Assembly (NCBI GenBank): GCA_009845995.1
Contig: VXYK01000003.1
Coordinates: forward strand, 1-50,589
Origin: Acidimicrobiaceae bacterium
Lineage (GTDB): Bacteria; Actinomycetota; Acidimicrobiia; Acidimicrobiales; Aldehydirespiratoraceae
Direction of reading: 5' to 3'
DNA: 50,589 nt
Shown: piece after piece, positions 23,398-32,595 of the stretch
Position numbering within the stretch: position 1 is the first letter of the stretch
Layout: each line of letters starts with the position of its first letter
Position numbers and translations under genes: made by a program
The notes under the pieces: generated by a model
Database searches by the model: none
What the model was told of the DNA's origin: nothing
The model's input: the letters and a program-made list of their open reading frames with translations, nothing else

Positions 23398-26397
23398 GTG
23401 AAAGCTCGAACCAACAAGACCGTTCTGGCCTTCGTGCTCGCCATCGCTGTCATCGCGGCAGCTTGCGCAGACGACCCGATCGAGGAAGAACCAACAGTCA
23501 GCGAACCGCCTGAAACCACGGAGGCTCCGGCCGAGGAACCTGAAGGCGACGACACGGCCGACGAGCCCGACCAAACGGCCACCGAAGAATCCGACGAAGC
23601 CGACAGCGCCGCCACAGACCAGCCCACCGAGCCAGCTGACCTGGGGGCTTTCAACGACTACGAGCCTGACGAGCCCGACGACACGCCGCTCAGCATCGAC
23701 TCGGAAGTCGAGATAGGCACGTTCGACAACGGCCTCACCTACTACTTCAGGTCCAACGACTCCCCGGCTGGACATGTCTCGATGCGCTTGGTGGTCAACG
23801 CGGGCGCAGTGCTTGACCCGTCAGGCCAGGAGGGCACCGCCCACTTCCTCGAACACATGCTGTTCAACGGCACCGAGAAGTTCTCCAAGCTTGAGCTCAG
23901 ACAGGCGCTGCGCGACCTCGGCATCGAATTCGGCCCCGATCTGAACGCCTACACCTCCGCCGACGAGACCGTGTACATGCTCGACTTCCAACTCGACGAC
24001 CCCGAAGCACTCGATCTTGCGTTCACGGTGTTTTCGGAGTGGGCGTCGGCGGCCACTCTCGACCCCGCCGAAGTCGAGGCTGAGCGAGGCATAGTGCTCG
24101 ACGAGTACCGGCTCACCGACCAGTCCGCGAACGGCTGGATCGGCAACTTCCTCGATGCCATCTATTACAGCGGCACCGTTTATGAGGGCATGCTGCTCGG
24201 CGGCAGCGAAGCATCCAACTCGTCGATCACGGCCGAGCAACTGCGCGACTTCTACGAGACCTGGTACCGGCCCGACAATATGGCCTTGGTCGTCGTCGGC
24301 GACCTGCCCGTCGCCGAGATGGCCCAGAAGGCCGAGCAATTCCTCGGCGGCCTGACCAACCCCGCTGACCCGATGCCACCGCAACCCGAACGCAACGCCT
24401 TCACCGCGGACTTCGTCGACGAACCTGTCATCGACGTCGCCACCCACCCGGACTACGGCTTCATCTCGATGTCGATCGACTGGCAGTTGCCGGCGTGGTC
24501 GCCGAGAACTGTCGGTGGCGACCGGCTCCGCTGGATGGAAGCAGTCATCGCCCACGCGCTCGATGTCCGGCTCGCCAATGCCCACCGGGCCGGCCTGATG
24601 GCCCAGGCCGACGAGCCCGCGATGTGGCTGTGGCAGCAAGCTCGCGGCCTGCGCCTGTACGACACCAACATCGAGGGCACCGATCTGGCCCAGGCGACCA
24701 CCGACTACCTGTCGGTGCTGGCCGGCGCTGCGCACTACGGCTTCACCGACGACGAACTGAACCAGGCCGCCACCGCGGCACGCACCTCGCTGGACTACCA
24801 ACTCGAGCGTGAGCCGACTATCCAGAGCGCCGGTCATGCCGACCGTTACACCTCGAACTTCGTCAACGGTGGGAGTATCGAGTCCGTGGAGGACCGGGTA
24901 GCCCGGCTCGAGGCGTTGCTCGACACCTTCACCGTCGAGGAGTTGACCGCTCACCTGCGCTGGATCCTTGACAACGCGCCGCCGCTGGTGGTGCCGCTCG
25001 GCGACGATCCTGCCAATGTCCCCGATATCGCCCAACTCCAAGCGGCGATCGACGCGGTGGTTCCCGTACCGCCGCCGCCCACCGAGGACCGCATCGAAAC
25101 CCTGTTGGCGACCCCCGACCCGGTCGCTCCGATCCGCGAGCACCCGGTGGGCCTGTTCGAGGGTGCCCACGAGTGGGTGTTTGCGAACGGAGTACACGTC
25201 GTGTTCGCACCCTCTGATCTGGCCGCAGGGCACGTGGACCTGTCGGCGAGCAGTCTCGGCGGATGGTCGCAGCTGCCGATGGGCAGCGCCGCGATGCGTC
25301 GAGCCATCGCCGGAGCGGTCGCCAGCAGCGGTGTGGCCGACTACTCGGCATCGCAGCTCGACGAGTACCTCGCCGGAACCACGGCCCGGGTGACCCCCTA
25401 CATCACTGAGCTGACAGAAGGCTTCACGGGCTTTGCCGGCCCCGACGACCTCGACGATCTGCTCGCCCTGATGCATCTCTACATCACCGAGCCGCGGGTG
25501 GCCGAGGTCTCCGCTGGCGAGCAGATCCAAACCCTGCGCATCCGCAGGACCAACTACGAGAACAACCCGCAGTGGACCGCCGTGTTCGACCTCTACGACG
25601 CCACCTACCAGAACAGCCCCTGGTACCACTTCATCCTCACCCACGAGGAAATCGACGCGGTCACGGCCGAGGGACTGTTGGATCTGTACGAGGCGCGCTT
25701 GGACGATGTGGACGACCTGCTGGTGGTCATCGTGGGGGACATCGACCAGGCCACGGTCGCCGACCTGGCCGCCCGCTACATCGGCACCCTCCCCGCCGGC
25801 GAGGCGGACGCACACGTGAACCACAACCCCGGCTTCCCTCCGGGCGTCACGCGTATCACCACTCCCGTCGACGCCGACTCGGGTGCAGCCGGCCTCTATC
25901 TGCAGTTCGGCGCTGCGGTGCCGGTCACAGCCGAGACCCTGGTGATCGCCGATCTTGTGAGCACTCTGCTCGACGACCTGCTCGTCGGCTCGGTCCGCGA
26001 GGACCTCGGAGAGACCTACTCGGTCGGCGTGGTGCTGACGCCGTTCATCGAAGTGGGCGTGTGGGACGCCTATTTCAGCGCGTCTGGTCCCTCCGAGAGC
26101 CTCGAGCAGATCAATTCGACGATCGTTGCAACCGTTGCCGAGTTGATCGCCGACGGTCCCACCGACGACGGCTTGGCGCAAGCCAAGGCGGTACTGCGAG
26201 ACGACTACCAACTCGACAGCAACGACGAGATCATAAGCCCGCTGTTGATGCGCCGACACCTCGACGATGCGCTCGTCGGCACGCCCGATCAGCGGCTGGC
26301 ACTCCTTGACGAGATCACCGCCGAGGACATCAGCCGGTACGTTGCGCTGTTCTTCAATCTCGATAATCGCATCGAAGCGTTCCGGAGCGTTCAGTAG
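23398..26397 (+). CDS. M16-family zinc peptidase lipoprotein (pitrilysin/PqqL-like)
   Basis: A secreted, lipid-anchored metallopeptidase of 999 residues. A signal peptide ends at a lipobox-like IAAAC (C23), followed by an acidic Glu/Thr/Pro linker (about 25-90). The inverted zinc motif HFLEH is at 149-153 and the third ligand E229 lies in EAERGIVLDEYR, 76 residues on, as in the family. The second half (about 560-999) contains the usual inactive M16 repeats. GTG 23398 is chosen because the signal peptide starts there; the frame upstream overlaps the SDR remnant. No ribosome-binding site stands out. Confidence 0.92.
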   Translation: MKARTNKTVLAFVLAIAVIAAACADDPIEEEPTVSEPPETTEAPAEEPEGDDTADEPDQTATEESDEADSAATDQPTEPADLGAFNDYEPDEPDDTPLSIDSEVEIGTFDNGLTYYFRSNDSPAGHVSMRLVVNAGAVLDPSGQEGTAHFLEHMLFNGTEKFSKLELRQALRDLGIEFGPDLNAYTSADETVYMLDFQLDDPEALDLAFTVFSEWASAATLDPAEVEAERGIVLDEYRLTDQSANGWIGNFLDAIYYSGTVYEGMLLGGSEASNSSITAEQLRDFYETWYRPDNMALVVVGDLPVAEMAQKAEQFLGGLTNPADPMPPQPERNAFTADFVDEPVIDVATHPDYGFISMSIDWQLPAWSPRTVGGDRLRWMEAVIAHALDVRLANAHRAGLMAQADEPAMWLWQQARGLRLYDTNIEGTDLAQATTDYLSVLAGAAHYGFTDDELNQAATAARTSLDYQLEREPTIQSAGHADRYTSNFVNGGSIESVEDRVARLEALLDTFTVEELTAHLRWILDNAPPLVVPLGDDPANVPDIAQLQAAIDAVVPVPPPPTEDRIETLLATPDPVAPIREHPVGLFEGAHEWVFANGVHVVFAPSDLAAGHVDLSASSLGGWSQLPMGSAAMRRAIAGAVASSGVADYSASQLDEYLAGTTARVTPYITELTEGFTGFAGPDDLDDLLALMHLYITEPRVAEVSAGEQIQTLRIRRTNYENNPQWTAVFDLYDATYQNSPWYHFILTHEEIDAVTAEGLLDLYEARLDDVDDLLVVIVGDIDQATVADLAARYIGTLPAGEADAHVNHNPGFPPGVTRITTPVDADSGAAGLYLQFGAAVPVTAETLVIADLVSTLLDDLLVGSVREDLGETYSVGVVLTPFIEVGVWDAYFSASGPSESLEQINSTIVATVAELIADGPTDDGLAQAKAVLRDDYQLDSNDEIISPLLMRRHLDDALVGTPDQRLALLDEITAEDISRYVALFFNLDNRIEAFRSVQ

Positions 26398-26427
26398 ACG
26401 GACGACATCGAACGGACTGAACCAGAA

Positions 26428-27639
26428 GTGTTGAGGGGCGCTACCGTTGCGGGGGTGCTTCTCTACGACACAGCGCGTAACTCGATAGTTCCCTTCGAGC
26501 CGGGCGAAGAAGTATCGGTCTACGTCTGCGGCATCACGCCGTATGACTCGACTCATCTGGGTCACGCCAACACCTACCTGACCTACGACCTGCTGATCAG
26601 ACGGCTCGAAGAGCTCGGCCACACCGTGAAACTCGTCCGCAACATCACCGATGTCGACGACAGCATCCTCGGCAAGGCCCGTGAACTTGGAGTCGACTTC
26701 CTGGAGTTGGCGGCCGCCGAGACGGCGCGCTTCCACGGCGATATGGCCGCGCTCAACACCAGACCCGTGACGGCTGAGCCCCACGCCCTTGAATGGGTTG
26801 CCGAGATGATCGACCTGATCACAGTGCTCGAAGGTCGCGGGCACATCTACACCGTTGAGGGCGCGACCTTTTTCGATGTGACGACCTTCGACACATTCGG
26901 AGCCGTCAGCGGTTACGACGAGGCCACAATGATCGAACTGGCGGCCGAACGCGGCGGCCATCCCGACGATCCCCGCCAACGCAACCCTCTCGACTTCGTG
27001 CTGTGGCAACCATCGCTGGCTGACGAACCCTCATGGGAATCGCCCTGGGGGCCGGGTCGCCCGGGCTGGCACATCGAATGCAGCGCCATGTCGATGGGTC
27101 TGCTCGGCACCACCATCGACCTCCACGGTGGTGGCAGCGATCTGATCTTCCCGCACCACGAATGCGAACGAGCGCAGAGCGAAGCAGCCACAGGAACCAC
27201 CTTCGTACGACACTGGATGCACTGCGGAATGGTCGCATACGAGGGCACGAAGATGTCGAAATCGCTCGGCAACCTCGTCTTCGTCAGCGAACTGGCGAAA
27301 CTCGCCGACCCGAGAGCGATCCGCCTGGCCCTGATGACCCACCATTACCGCGACGACTGGGAATGGTTCGACGAAGACATCAGCGCCTCCGCTGACTCTC
27401 TCGAGTTGATGCTCACGGCGGCCGACGCCACCTCAGGACCCGATCCGGCTGATTTTGCGAACCGTTTCCGCGCCGCCCTCGACGACGACCTCAACGCCCC
27501 CCGAGCACAAACTGAGTTGCTCGGACTCGCTCGGGCCATTGTCAACGGAGGCGACGACCCGTCCGCACCAGCCGTGTTGCGGGAACTGGCCGGTGTGTGC
27601 GGCATCGAACTAGACACCCCGGCGGCTCCGGTCGCCTAA
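26428..27639 (+). CDS. mshC: Mycothiol cysteine ligase MshC (CysRS-like)
   Basis: Ligates cysteine to glucosaminyl-inositol using ATP in mycothiol synthesis, the main actinobacterial thiol. It is a class I aminoacyl-tRNA-synthetase-like enzyme without the tRNA-binding domain: 403 residues, shorter than CysS. The YVCGITPYDSTHLGHANTY motif (C34, HLGH at 43-46) has the ITPYD-THLGHA variant typical of MshC rather than the GPTVYD of CysRS, and EGTKMSKSLGN is at about 272-282. Further zinc and adenylate residues appear in WHIECSAMSM and FPHHECE. GTG 26428 or GTG 26455 could be the start. It is followed by cysS 38 nt later. Confidence 0.92.
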   Translation: MLRGATVAGVLLYDTARNSIVPFEPGEEVSVYVCGITPYDSTHLGHANTYLTYDLLIRRLEELGHTVKLVRNITDVDDSILGKARELGVDFLELAAAETARFHGDMAALNTRPVTAEPHALEWVAEMIDLITVLEGRGHIYTVEGATFFDVTTFDTFGAVSGYDEATMIELAAERGGHPDDPRQRNPLDFVLWQPSLADEPSWESPWGPGRPGWHIECSAMSMGLLGTTIDLHGGGSDLIFPHHECERAQSEAATGTTFVRHWMHCGMVAYEGTKMSKSLGNLVFVSELAKLADPRAIRLALMTHHYRDDWEWFDEDISASADSLELMLTAADATSGPDPADFANRFRAALDDDLNAPRAQTELLGLARAIVNGGDDPSAPAVLRELAGVCGIELDTPAAPVA

Positions 27640-27677
27640 CCGACCCCCGACCGATCTGACCCCGACCCGATAGTCCC

Positions 27678-29105
27678 TTGATCCGCCTATACGACACGCT
27701 CACCATGCAGGTTCGGCCTCTGGCCCAGCGAGACCCCGGCAAGGTCTCGCTATACGCCTGCGGACCCACGGTTTACGACCACCCGCACCTCGGCCATGCT
27801 CGCCAAGCTCTCACCTACGATGTCCTGCGCCGTTACCTCGAGTGGCGAGGCGTCGAGGTTCACCACGTCGCCAACGTCACCGATATCGACGACAACATCA
27901 TCAACCGCGCCAACAAAGAAGGCCTGACCGAACCGCAAGTGGCCGCCGAATGGGAAGCGGTCTACATCGAGGTGATGGACGAACTCGACATTCTCCACCC
28001 CCACGACCGTCCGCATGCCACCGAATTCGTTGACGAAATGGTCGCGTTCATCGCAACCCTGATGGACAACGGCTCGGCCTACGCCACCGAATCAGGGGTG
28101 TACCTGCGGGTTCGCTCGGTGCCGGGATACGGCGACTTGGTGCACCGCAGCTTCGATGAGCTGGCCGAGGGTTCCGGTGCTCGGGTTGAGGTCGACGAGC
28201 ACAAAGAGGACCCGCTCGATTTCGCACTTTGGAAGTCAGCGAAACCCGATGAGCCGACCTGGCCCTCCCCGTGGGGGCCCGGCCGTCCAGGCTGGCACAT
28301 CGAATGCGTGGCCATGAGCCTCGGCATTCTCGGCGACGGGTTCGACCTCCACGGCGGAGGCGACGACCTCGTCTTCCCACATCACACCAATGAACGGGCC
28401 GAAGCGATCGCTGCAGGCCGGCCGTTCGCCCAGCATTGGCTGCACAATGCCATGCTCAACGTGGGCGGCGAGAAGATGGCAAAATCGCTCGGCAACTTTC
28501 GCACTGTCCGCGACCTGCTTGACGAGCACCCGCTGAACGCTCGGGCGCTGCGGCTGCTGTTGTTGCAGACTCACTACCGCAAGACGATGGAGGTCAACGC
28601 CGAGGTGATGACCCAGGCACGTGCCGCTATCGAACGAATCGACTCCATGGCTCGCCGTGCCGGCGCGGCGGGCGTTCCTCTCGACGGGACTCAGCTTGAC
28701 GGAATTGGGTGCGACACCGCATCGCTTGAGGCGTTCGTGGCGGCGATGGACAACGACTTGGGAACGCCCGAAGCCGTAGCTGTCATCTTCGACACGGTCA
28801 GGCGAGCCAATACCGCTCTCGACACAAGCCCTGCCGGCGACTCCGAAGAGGCTGCTCGTCTGGTTGCGACCGTGGTCGATCTCACCGCAGCGCTCGGAAT
28901 CGGGGTCGGCGGAACCCATGCCGCCGAGGATTCCGGTGGTGCTTCAGAGAGCGACAGCGACAAGATCGAAGCGCTGGTCGCCGCTCGCTCGAGCGCTCGG
29001 GACTCGAAGGATTTTGCGGAAGCTGATCGGCTCCGCGATGAACTCACCGCCTTGGGCGTCGTGGTCGAAGACACCCCCAACGGCCCCGTCTGGCACCGTA
29101 GGTGA
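27678..29105 (+). CDS. cysS: Cysteinyl-tRNA synthetase
   Basis: Charges tRNA-Cys. The 475-residue protein has YACGPTVYDHPHLGHARQ with zinc Cys C28 and HLGH at 37-40, WHIECVAMSLGILG, FPHHTNER, and KMAKSLGNF as the KMSKS loop (Ala variant). The C-terminal helical and anticodon-recognition region ends in RLRDELTALGVVVEDTPNGP, typical of CysS. Start codon TTG 27678. Sitting directly behind mshC makes a paralogous pair that arose from one ancestor; the two genes show clearly distinct signatures. Confidence 0.95.
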   Translation: MIRLYDTLTMQVRPLAQRDPGKVSLYACGPTVYDHPHLGHARQALTYDVLRRYLEWRGVEVHHVANVTDIDDNIINRANKEGLTEPQVAAEWEAVYIEVMDELDILHPHDRPHATEFVDEMVAFIATLMDNGSAYATESGVYLRVRSVPGYGDLVHRSFDELAEGSGARVEVDEHKEDPLDFALWKSAKPDEPTWPSPWGPGRPGWHIECVAMSLGILGDGFDLHGGGDDLVFPHHTNERAEAIAAGRPFAQHWLHNAMLNVGGEKMAKSLGNFRTVRDLLDEHPLNARALRLLLLQTHYRKTMEVNAEVMTQARAAIERIDSMARRAGAAGVPLDGTQLDGIGCDTASLEAFVAAMDNDLGTPEAVAVIFDTVRRANTALDTSPAGDSEEAARLVATVVDLTAALGIGVGGTHAAEDSGGASESDSDKIEALVAARSSARDSKDFAEADRLRDELTALGVVVEDTPNGPVWHRR

Positions 29106-29107
29106 GC

Positions 29108-30658
29108 TCAACCGACGGCGAAGATCTTGCCGCCGCGCGTGCCAACGATGATCCTGCCGCCCCACACGGCCGGGGTCGACTCGATACAACCGCCGAGGTG
29201 CACCTCCCACAGCTGCGGCGGTTCGGCAGTCGTGTCGGACACGTCAAAAGCACGGAGATAGCGGTCACAATCGCCTTGGATCCACACGTCGTCGACGATC
29301 GCCGGTGAGGACCACGTCGGTCCCACAAGGTTGATCGACCAGCGTTGCTCACCGGTGGCGCGGTCGAGTCCCAGCACGGCACCCGTGCCCGTGGGCACGA
29401 TGAGAATGTCCTTGTGCAGCCCCGGCGTGGCCCAAACTCCCGACCCCAGATGAGAACGCGCATCAACCTTCCAGATGAGCGGATCATCGGGTCGAGACGG
29501 GTCGAGCTTGAATATCTGACCGACTTCTTGGCTGCGAGCATTGCCCAGTTCGTACTCGGCCGCGGCGTAGATCATCTGATCGCTGTCGATTACCAGAGAA
29601 GCGTCAACATCATCGCCCGCCCAGAAGCGGAACACTCGTGTCGGATCGACACCATCGGTCAGGTCGGTGATGTCCCCTCCCTGAATCAACCCGCCAGAAT
29701 TCGCGAAATAGACAACGTTCCCCGAAATCGTCACCGAGGTTTCGATCGAGACGTTCGGGCCGAAGGCCGCGATCAACTCGTCATCCCAGCCCGGGGCGTT
29801 GAACACGAGATGAGGGTCGACAGTGACCCTGCCGTCGATGTCATAGCCCCGATTTAGCTTGACGATATGAAACTGAGAGTTTTCGCCGCCGACGAAGAGG
29901 TAGTCGTTGAGGATCAGTCCGGCACCGTCCCAGTCGTCGTTCCACATGGTCGGGAAGACATCGTACGCGGAGAGTCTCCACAGTTCGAGAGGCTCTTCGC
30001 CGTCGAAAGCGAGGATTCGGAAGTAGCCGTCGCGGCTGCCGATGTAGAGCAGAGGAAATCCGTCGGGGTCGACGGTGCCCGAGCCTTTGACGAGGTCGCC
30101 CGTGGGGAAGTCCGGGAGAATCTGTGTGCCGTCATCGAAGTTGAGGAAATGGATGTTTCTGCTCATGCTGCCGATGGCCACCCAGGTTTTGTCGTTGTAC
30201 TCGAAGACGGCCGGCTGGCCCGTCCACCCTGATCCGCACCATTGCGTGGTCACGCCGCCGGTCGTTGAGGACGAGCACAGAGAACCTTCTGTCGGGAACT
30301 GCCAGAGAATCTGGGGAGCAGACGGGATTGGCCCCTCTCCGTAGTAGGTTCGGGTGGGGTTGCCGCGGAATGTCAGCAACCCGCGAACCTCGGTACCCCA
30401 CGGCGTCCCGATCGATTCGGGGTCCACCCAACCGGAGTATTCCGGGACCGTTGTTGTTGTGGTGGTCGTAGTTGTCGTCGTGGTCGTGGCAGTTGTTGTT
30501 GTGCTTGTGGCGTTTACATCGCCACCGAGGTTGTCGGTCGGCTCGGCCAACATGACCGAACCCAACAACAGAACGACCAGCACGGCTAAAGCGATGCCGA
30601 TGCGAACCCGCATCTTCAGACCGCGCAAGAGCGGCAAGAGGTCTCGAACAGTCTTCAA
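29108..30658 (-). CDS. Membrane-anchored PQQ-type beta-propeller protein
   Basis: A 516-residue protein with a membrane helix at about 18-38 (RIGIALAVLVVLLLGSVMLA) and a Thr-only linker (T53-70 with one Ala), then an extracytoplasmic propeller. Blade motifs recur: QILWQFPTEGSL, LLYIGSRDGYFRI, LGLDRATGEQRWSI and TPAVWGGRIIVGTRGGKIF. No catalytic residues of quinoprotein dehydrogenases are recognised, so a structural or assembly role (BamB-like fold) is as likely as enzymatic activity. The gene converges on cysS with 2 nt between the stops. Confidence 0.8.
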   Translation of the reverse strand: MKTVRDLLPLLRGLKMRVRIGIALAVLVVLLLGSVMLAEPTDNLGGDVNATSTTTTATTTTTTTTTTTTTVPEYSGWVDPESIGTPWGTEVRGLLTFRGNPTRTYYGEGPIPSAPQILWQFPTEGSLCSSSTTGGVTTQWCGSGWTGQPAVFEYNDKTWVAIGSMSRNIHFLNFDDGTQILPDFPTGDLVKGSGTVDPDGFPLLYIGSRDGYFRILAFDGEEPLELWRLSAYDVFPTMWNDDWDGAGLILNDYLFVGGENSQFHIVKLNRGYDIDGRVTVDPHLVFNAPGWDDELIAAFGPNVSIETSVTISGNVVYFANSGGLIQGGDITDLTDGVDPTRVFRFWAGDDVDASLVIDSDQMIYAAAEYELGNARSQEVGQIFKLDPSRPDDPLIWKVDARSHLGSGVWATPGLHKDILIVPTGTGAVLGLDRATGEQRWSINLVGPTWSSPAIVDDVWIQGDCDRYLRAFDVSDTTAEPPQLWEVHLGGCIESTPAVWGGRIIVGTRGGKIFAVG

Positions 30659-30664
30659 AACGCT

Positions 30665-31105
30665 GTGCCGAAGTCGAATACGATCGTGCTGAACATGAGA
30701 CGATTAGAGGGGCCGGAAATCGAATCGTACGACGTTCTCAGCCGTGAATTGGCTGAACGGGTGCGAATTGTGCGGGTGCCTGTGCTTTTCTTCGGATCGA
30801 ACGGAATGACGATCGGCCGGTTCGTGTTGTTGAGGACCGACGATGATCGCAGCGGGAATCGCAAGTTGTTGGCACACGAACTCGTCCACGTTCGACAATG
30901 GTACGAAGCGGGCCGATGTGCGTTTCTACGGGCGTATATGGGCGATTATTTCCGTGAACTGCGACGCAGTCGCTGCCACCGAGACGCTTACTTGGCCATC
31001 AGAGCCGAGCGCGAAGCCTACGCAGAAGCCGACGCCTGGGCCGGGCGAAAGCAGAGCAGCTCACTCGGCTCCGGTTGCGCCCGGTGTAAGCAGAGCGCTC
31101 AGTAG
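30665..31105 (+). CDS. Small HExxH-motif protein, putative metallopeptidase-like
   Basis: About 146 residues from GTG 30665 (ATG 30695 is an alternative start). The gluzincin-like motif LLAHELVHVRQWYEAG gives H71, E72 and H75, and a Glu-rich helix downstream (AIRAEREAYAEADAW) could give the third ligand E117. FLRAYMGDYFRELRRS lies between. No signal peptide or membrane segment is evident. It resembles the short domains of unknown function with peptidase-like motifs (DUF4157-type); function untested. It diverges from the propeller gene and its 3' end overlaps the 3' end of the dehydrogenase at 31099 by 7 nt. Confidence 0.7.
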   Translation: MPKSNTIVLNMRRLEGPEIESYDVLSRELAERVRIVRVPVLFFGSNGMTIGRFVLLRTDDDRSGNRKLLAHELVHVRQWYEAGRCAFLRAYMGDYFRELRRSRCHRDAYLAIRAEREAYAEADAWAGRKQSSSLGSGCARCKQSAQ

Positions 31106-31950
31106 TCGTAGAAGCCCTTGCCGGTCTTGCGGCCGAGATGGCCCGCGGACACCATGCGTCGAAGCAGAGGCGGCGGAGCCAGAAAGCGTTCGTTGTATTC
31201 GTCGTACAGCGACTCGGCGGTCCACAACATCACGTCAAGACCGATCATGTCGCACAAGGCGAGCGGACCCATCGGGTGACCTGCTCCCAGCTTCATCGCT
31301 TCATCGATGTCTTCGGCCGAGGCATGGCCGGTCTCAAACATGGCGATTGCCTGACACAGGAAAGGCACGAGCAGAGCGTTCACAACGAATCCGGCTCGAT
31401 CCTTGCAGTGCACAACGCGTTTGCCGAGCACGTCAGACGCGAAACCCGCGGCAGCCTGTGCCACCGCGGCATCGGTTCTCTGTGTAGAGATCACTTCCAC
31501 GAGCCGCATGACCGTTGCCGGGTTGAAGAAGTGCATCCCGCACACTTGCTCGGGGCGGTTGGTCCCCATGGCAATGTCGATGATGGGGATCGACGACGTG
31601 TTCGTCGCCATAATCGCTCCCTCAGGCAATATCCCATCGAGTTGTTTGAAAATGTCGAGTTTGAGGTCGAGGATCTCCGGCGCGGCTTCGATCGCCAGCT
31701 GACATCCACGCATGTCTGCGAGGTCGGTGGTCCAGGTGATTTTCGTCGCGGCTTGGTCGCGCCCGGTTTCGTCGAGTTTGCCCCGAGCCACCGCCTTGTC
31801 AAGCGAACCCTCCACCCTGGCTTTGCCGGCTTCGATAGCTGCCGCGTTGATGTCGTAGGCGACGACGGCCACTTCGGCCTTGGATGCGACCTCGATGATT
31901 CCGCTGCCCATCGCGCCGGTGCCGACAAGCCCGATTGTGTCGATCGCCAT
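31099..31950 (-). CDS. 3-hydroxyacyl-CoA (3-hydroxybutyryl-CoA) dehydrogenase
   Basis: NAD(P)-dependent oxidation or reduction of 3-hydroxyacyl-CoA in fatty acid or polyhydroxybutyrate metabolism. 283 residues; Rossmann motif IGLVGTGAMGSGIIEVA, ATNTSSIPI, the catalytic GMHFFNPATVMRLVEV (His) and CKDRAGFVVNALLVPF, with MGPLALCDMIGLDV and GRKTGKGFYDY at the end. All are conserved in the Hbd/FadB2 group. It starts 1 nt after the cyclophilin stop on the same strand, so both may be one transcript. Confidence 0.95.
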   Translation of the reverse strand: MAIDTIGLVGTGAMGSGIIEVASKAEVAVVAYDINAAAIEAGKARVEGSLDKAVARGKLDETGRDQAATKITWTTDLADMRGCQLAIEAAPEILDLKLDIFKQLDGILPEGAIMATNTSSIPIIDIAMGTNRPEQVCGMHFFNPATVMRLVEVISTQRTDAAVAQAAAGFASDVLGKRVVHCKDRAGFVVNALLVPFLCQAIAMFETGHASAEDIDEAMKLGAGHPMGPLALCDMIGLDVMLWTAESLYDEYNERFLAPPPLLRRMVSAGHLGRKTGKGFYDY

Positions 31951-31951
31951 G

Positions 31952-32512
31952 TCAGTCCCCCTCGGTGATCGTGACCGATGAGATCACAACGTCGCTGAGA
32001 GGGCGATCATTGCGGTCGGTTTGGACCTGCTGCATCTCGTCGAGCACATCAAGACCCGAAACAACCTTGCCGAACAGCGAGTACTGCGGCGGCAAGCCCA
32101 CCCCACTCGGTCCAGACACGATGAAGAACTGACTGCCGTTGGTGTTCGGGCCGGCGTTGGCCATAGCCAAAGAACCGATTTCGTAACGCCCGGGACGGGG
32201 CAGTTCGTCTTCGAAACGGTAACCGGGACCACCGCGACCCGTACCGTCTGGATCACCGCCCTGACACATGAAACCGTTGATGATGCGGTGAAACGTGACT
32301 CCGTCGTAGTAGTGGTAGCGGGACAAGGTCACGAAGTTGTTGACCGTCTTGGGCGCAGCTGCGGCGTCAAGGTAGATGGTCATCGAGCCCAGCGATGTCT
32401 CCATAGTTGCTGTGTAGCTCTTGGCCGGGTCGATGCACATCTGCGGTGGTTCGTCGAACCGCTGACGTTTGGGGCTCGAGCCATCGCTCTCGGGACAGGG
32501 GGTTGAGGCCAT
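31952..32512 (-). CDS. Cyclophilin-type peptidyl-prolyl isomerase
   Basis: Cytoplasmic prolyl isomerase (186 residues). The cyclophilin core is clear: TIYLDAAAAPKTVNNFVTLS, YYDGVTFHRIINGFMCQGGD, AMANAGPNTNGSQFFI and YSLFGKVVSGLDVLD. The short N-terminus before the core is polar, with no signal peptide. ATG 32512 has CAGGAGAATTTT directly upstream; the longer open frame to 32647 runs into the divergent zinc-ribbon gene. The dehydrogenase follows 1 nt downstream. Confidence 0.92.
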   Translation of the reverse strand: MASTPCPESDGSSPKRQRFDEPPQMCIDPAKSYTATMETSLGSMTIYLDAAAAPKTVNNFVTLSRYHYYDGVTFHRIINGFMCQGGDPDGTGRGGPGYRFEDELPRPGRYEIGSLAMANAGPNTNGSQFFIVSGPSGVGLPPQYSLFGKVVSGLDVLDEMQQVQTDRNDRPLSDVVISSVTITEGD

Positions 32513-32595
32513 AAAATTCTCCTGATTCTGCTCAACGCAGGCTAGAGCGCAACGGCCTAAATCCGACGGCTCGCTCGGGGGATCACCCATTTGTG

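Noticed and set aside
23821..27009. A 1062-codon open frame on the minus strand opposite the peptidase and mshC genes
   Set aside because: It is antisense to two well-supported genes and arises from high GC at third codon positions; it shows no family motifs and a His/Val/Gly-skewed composition.
30451..30510. GTT/GTC-rich run resembling a microsatellite or CRISPR-like repeat
   Set aside because: It encodes the poly-Thr linker of the propeller protein and has no spacers.
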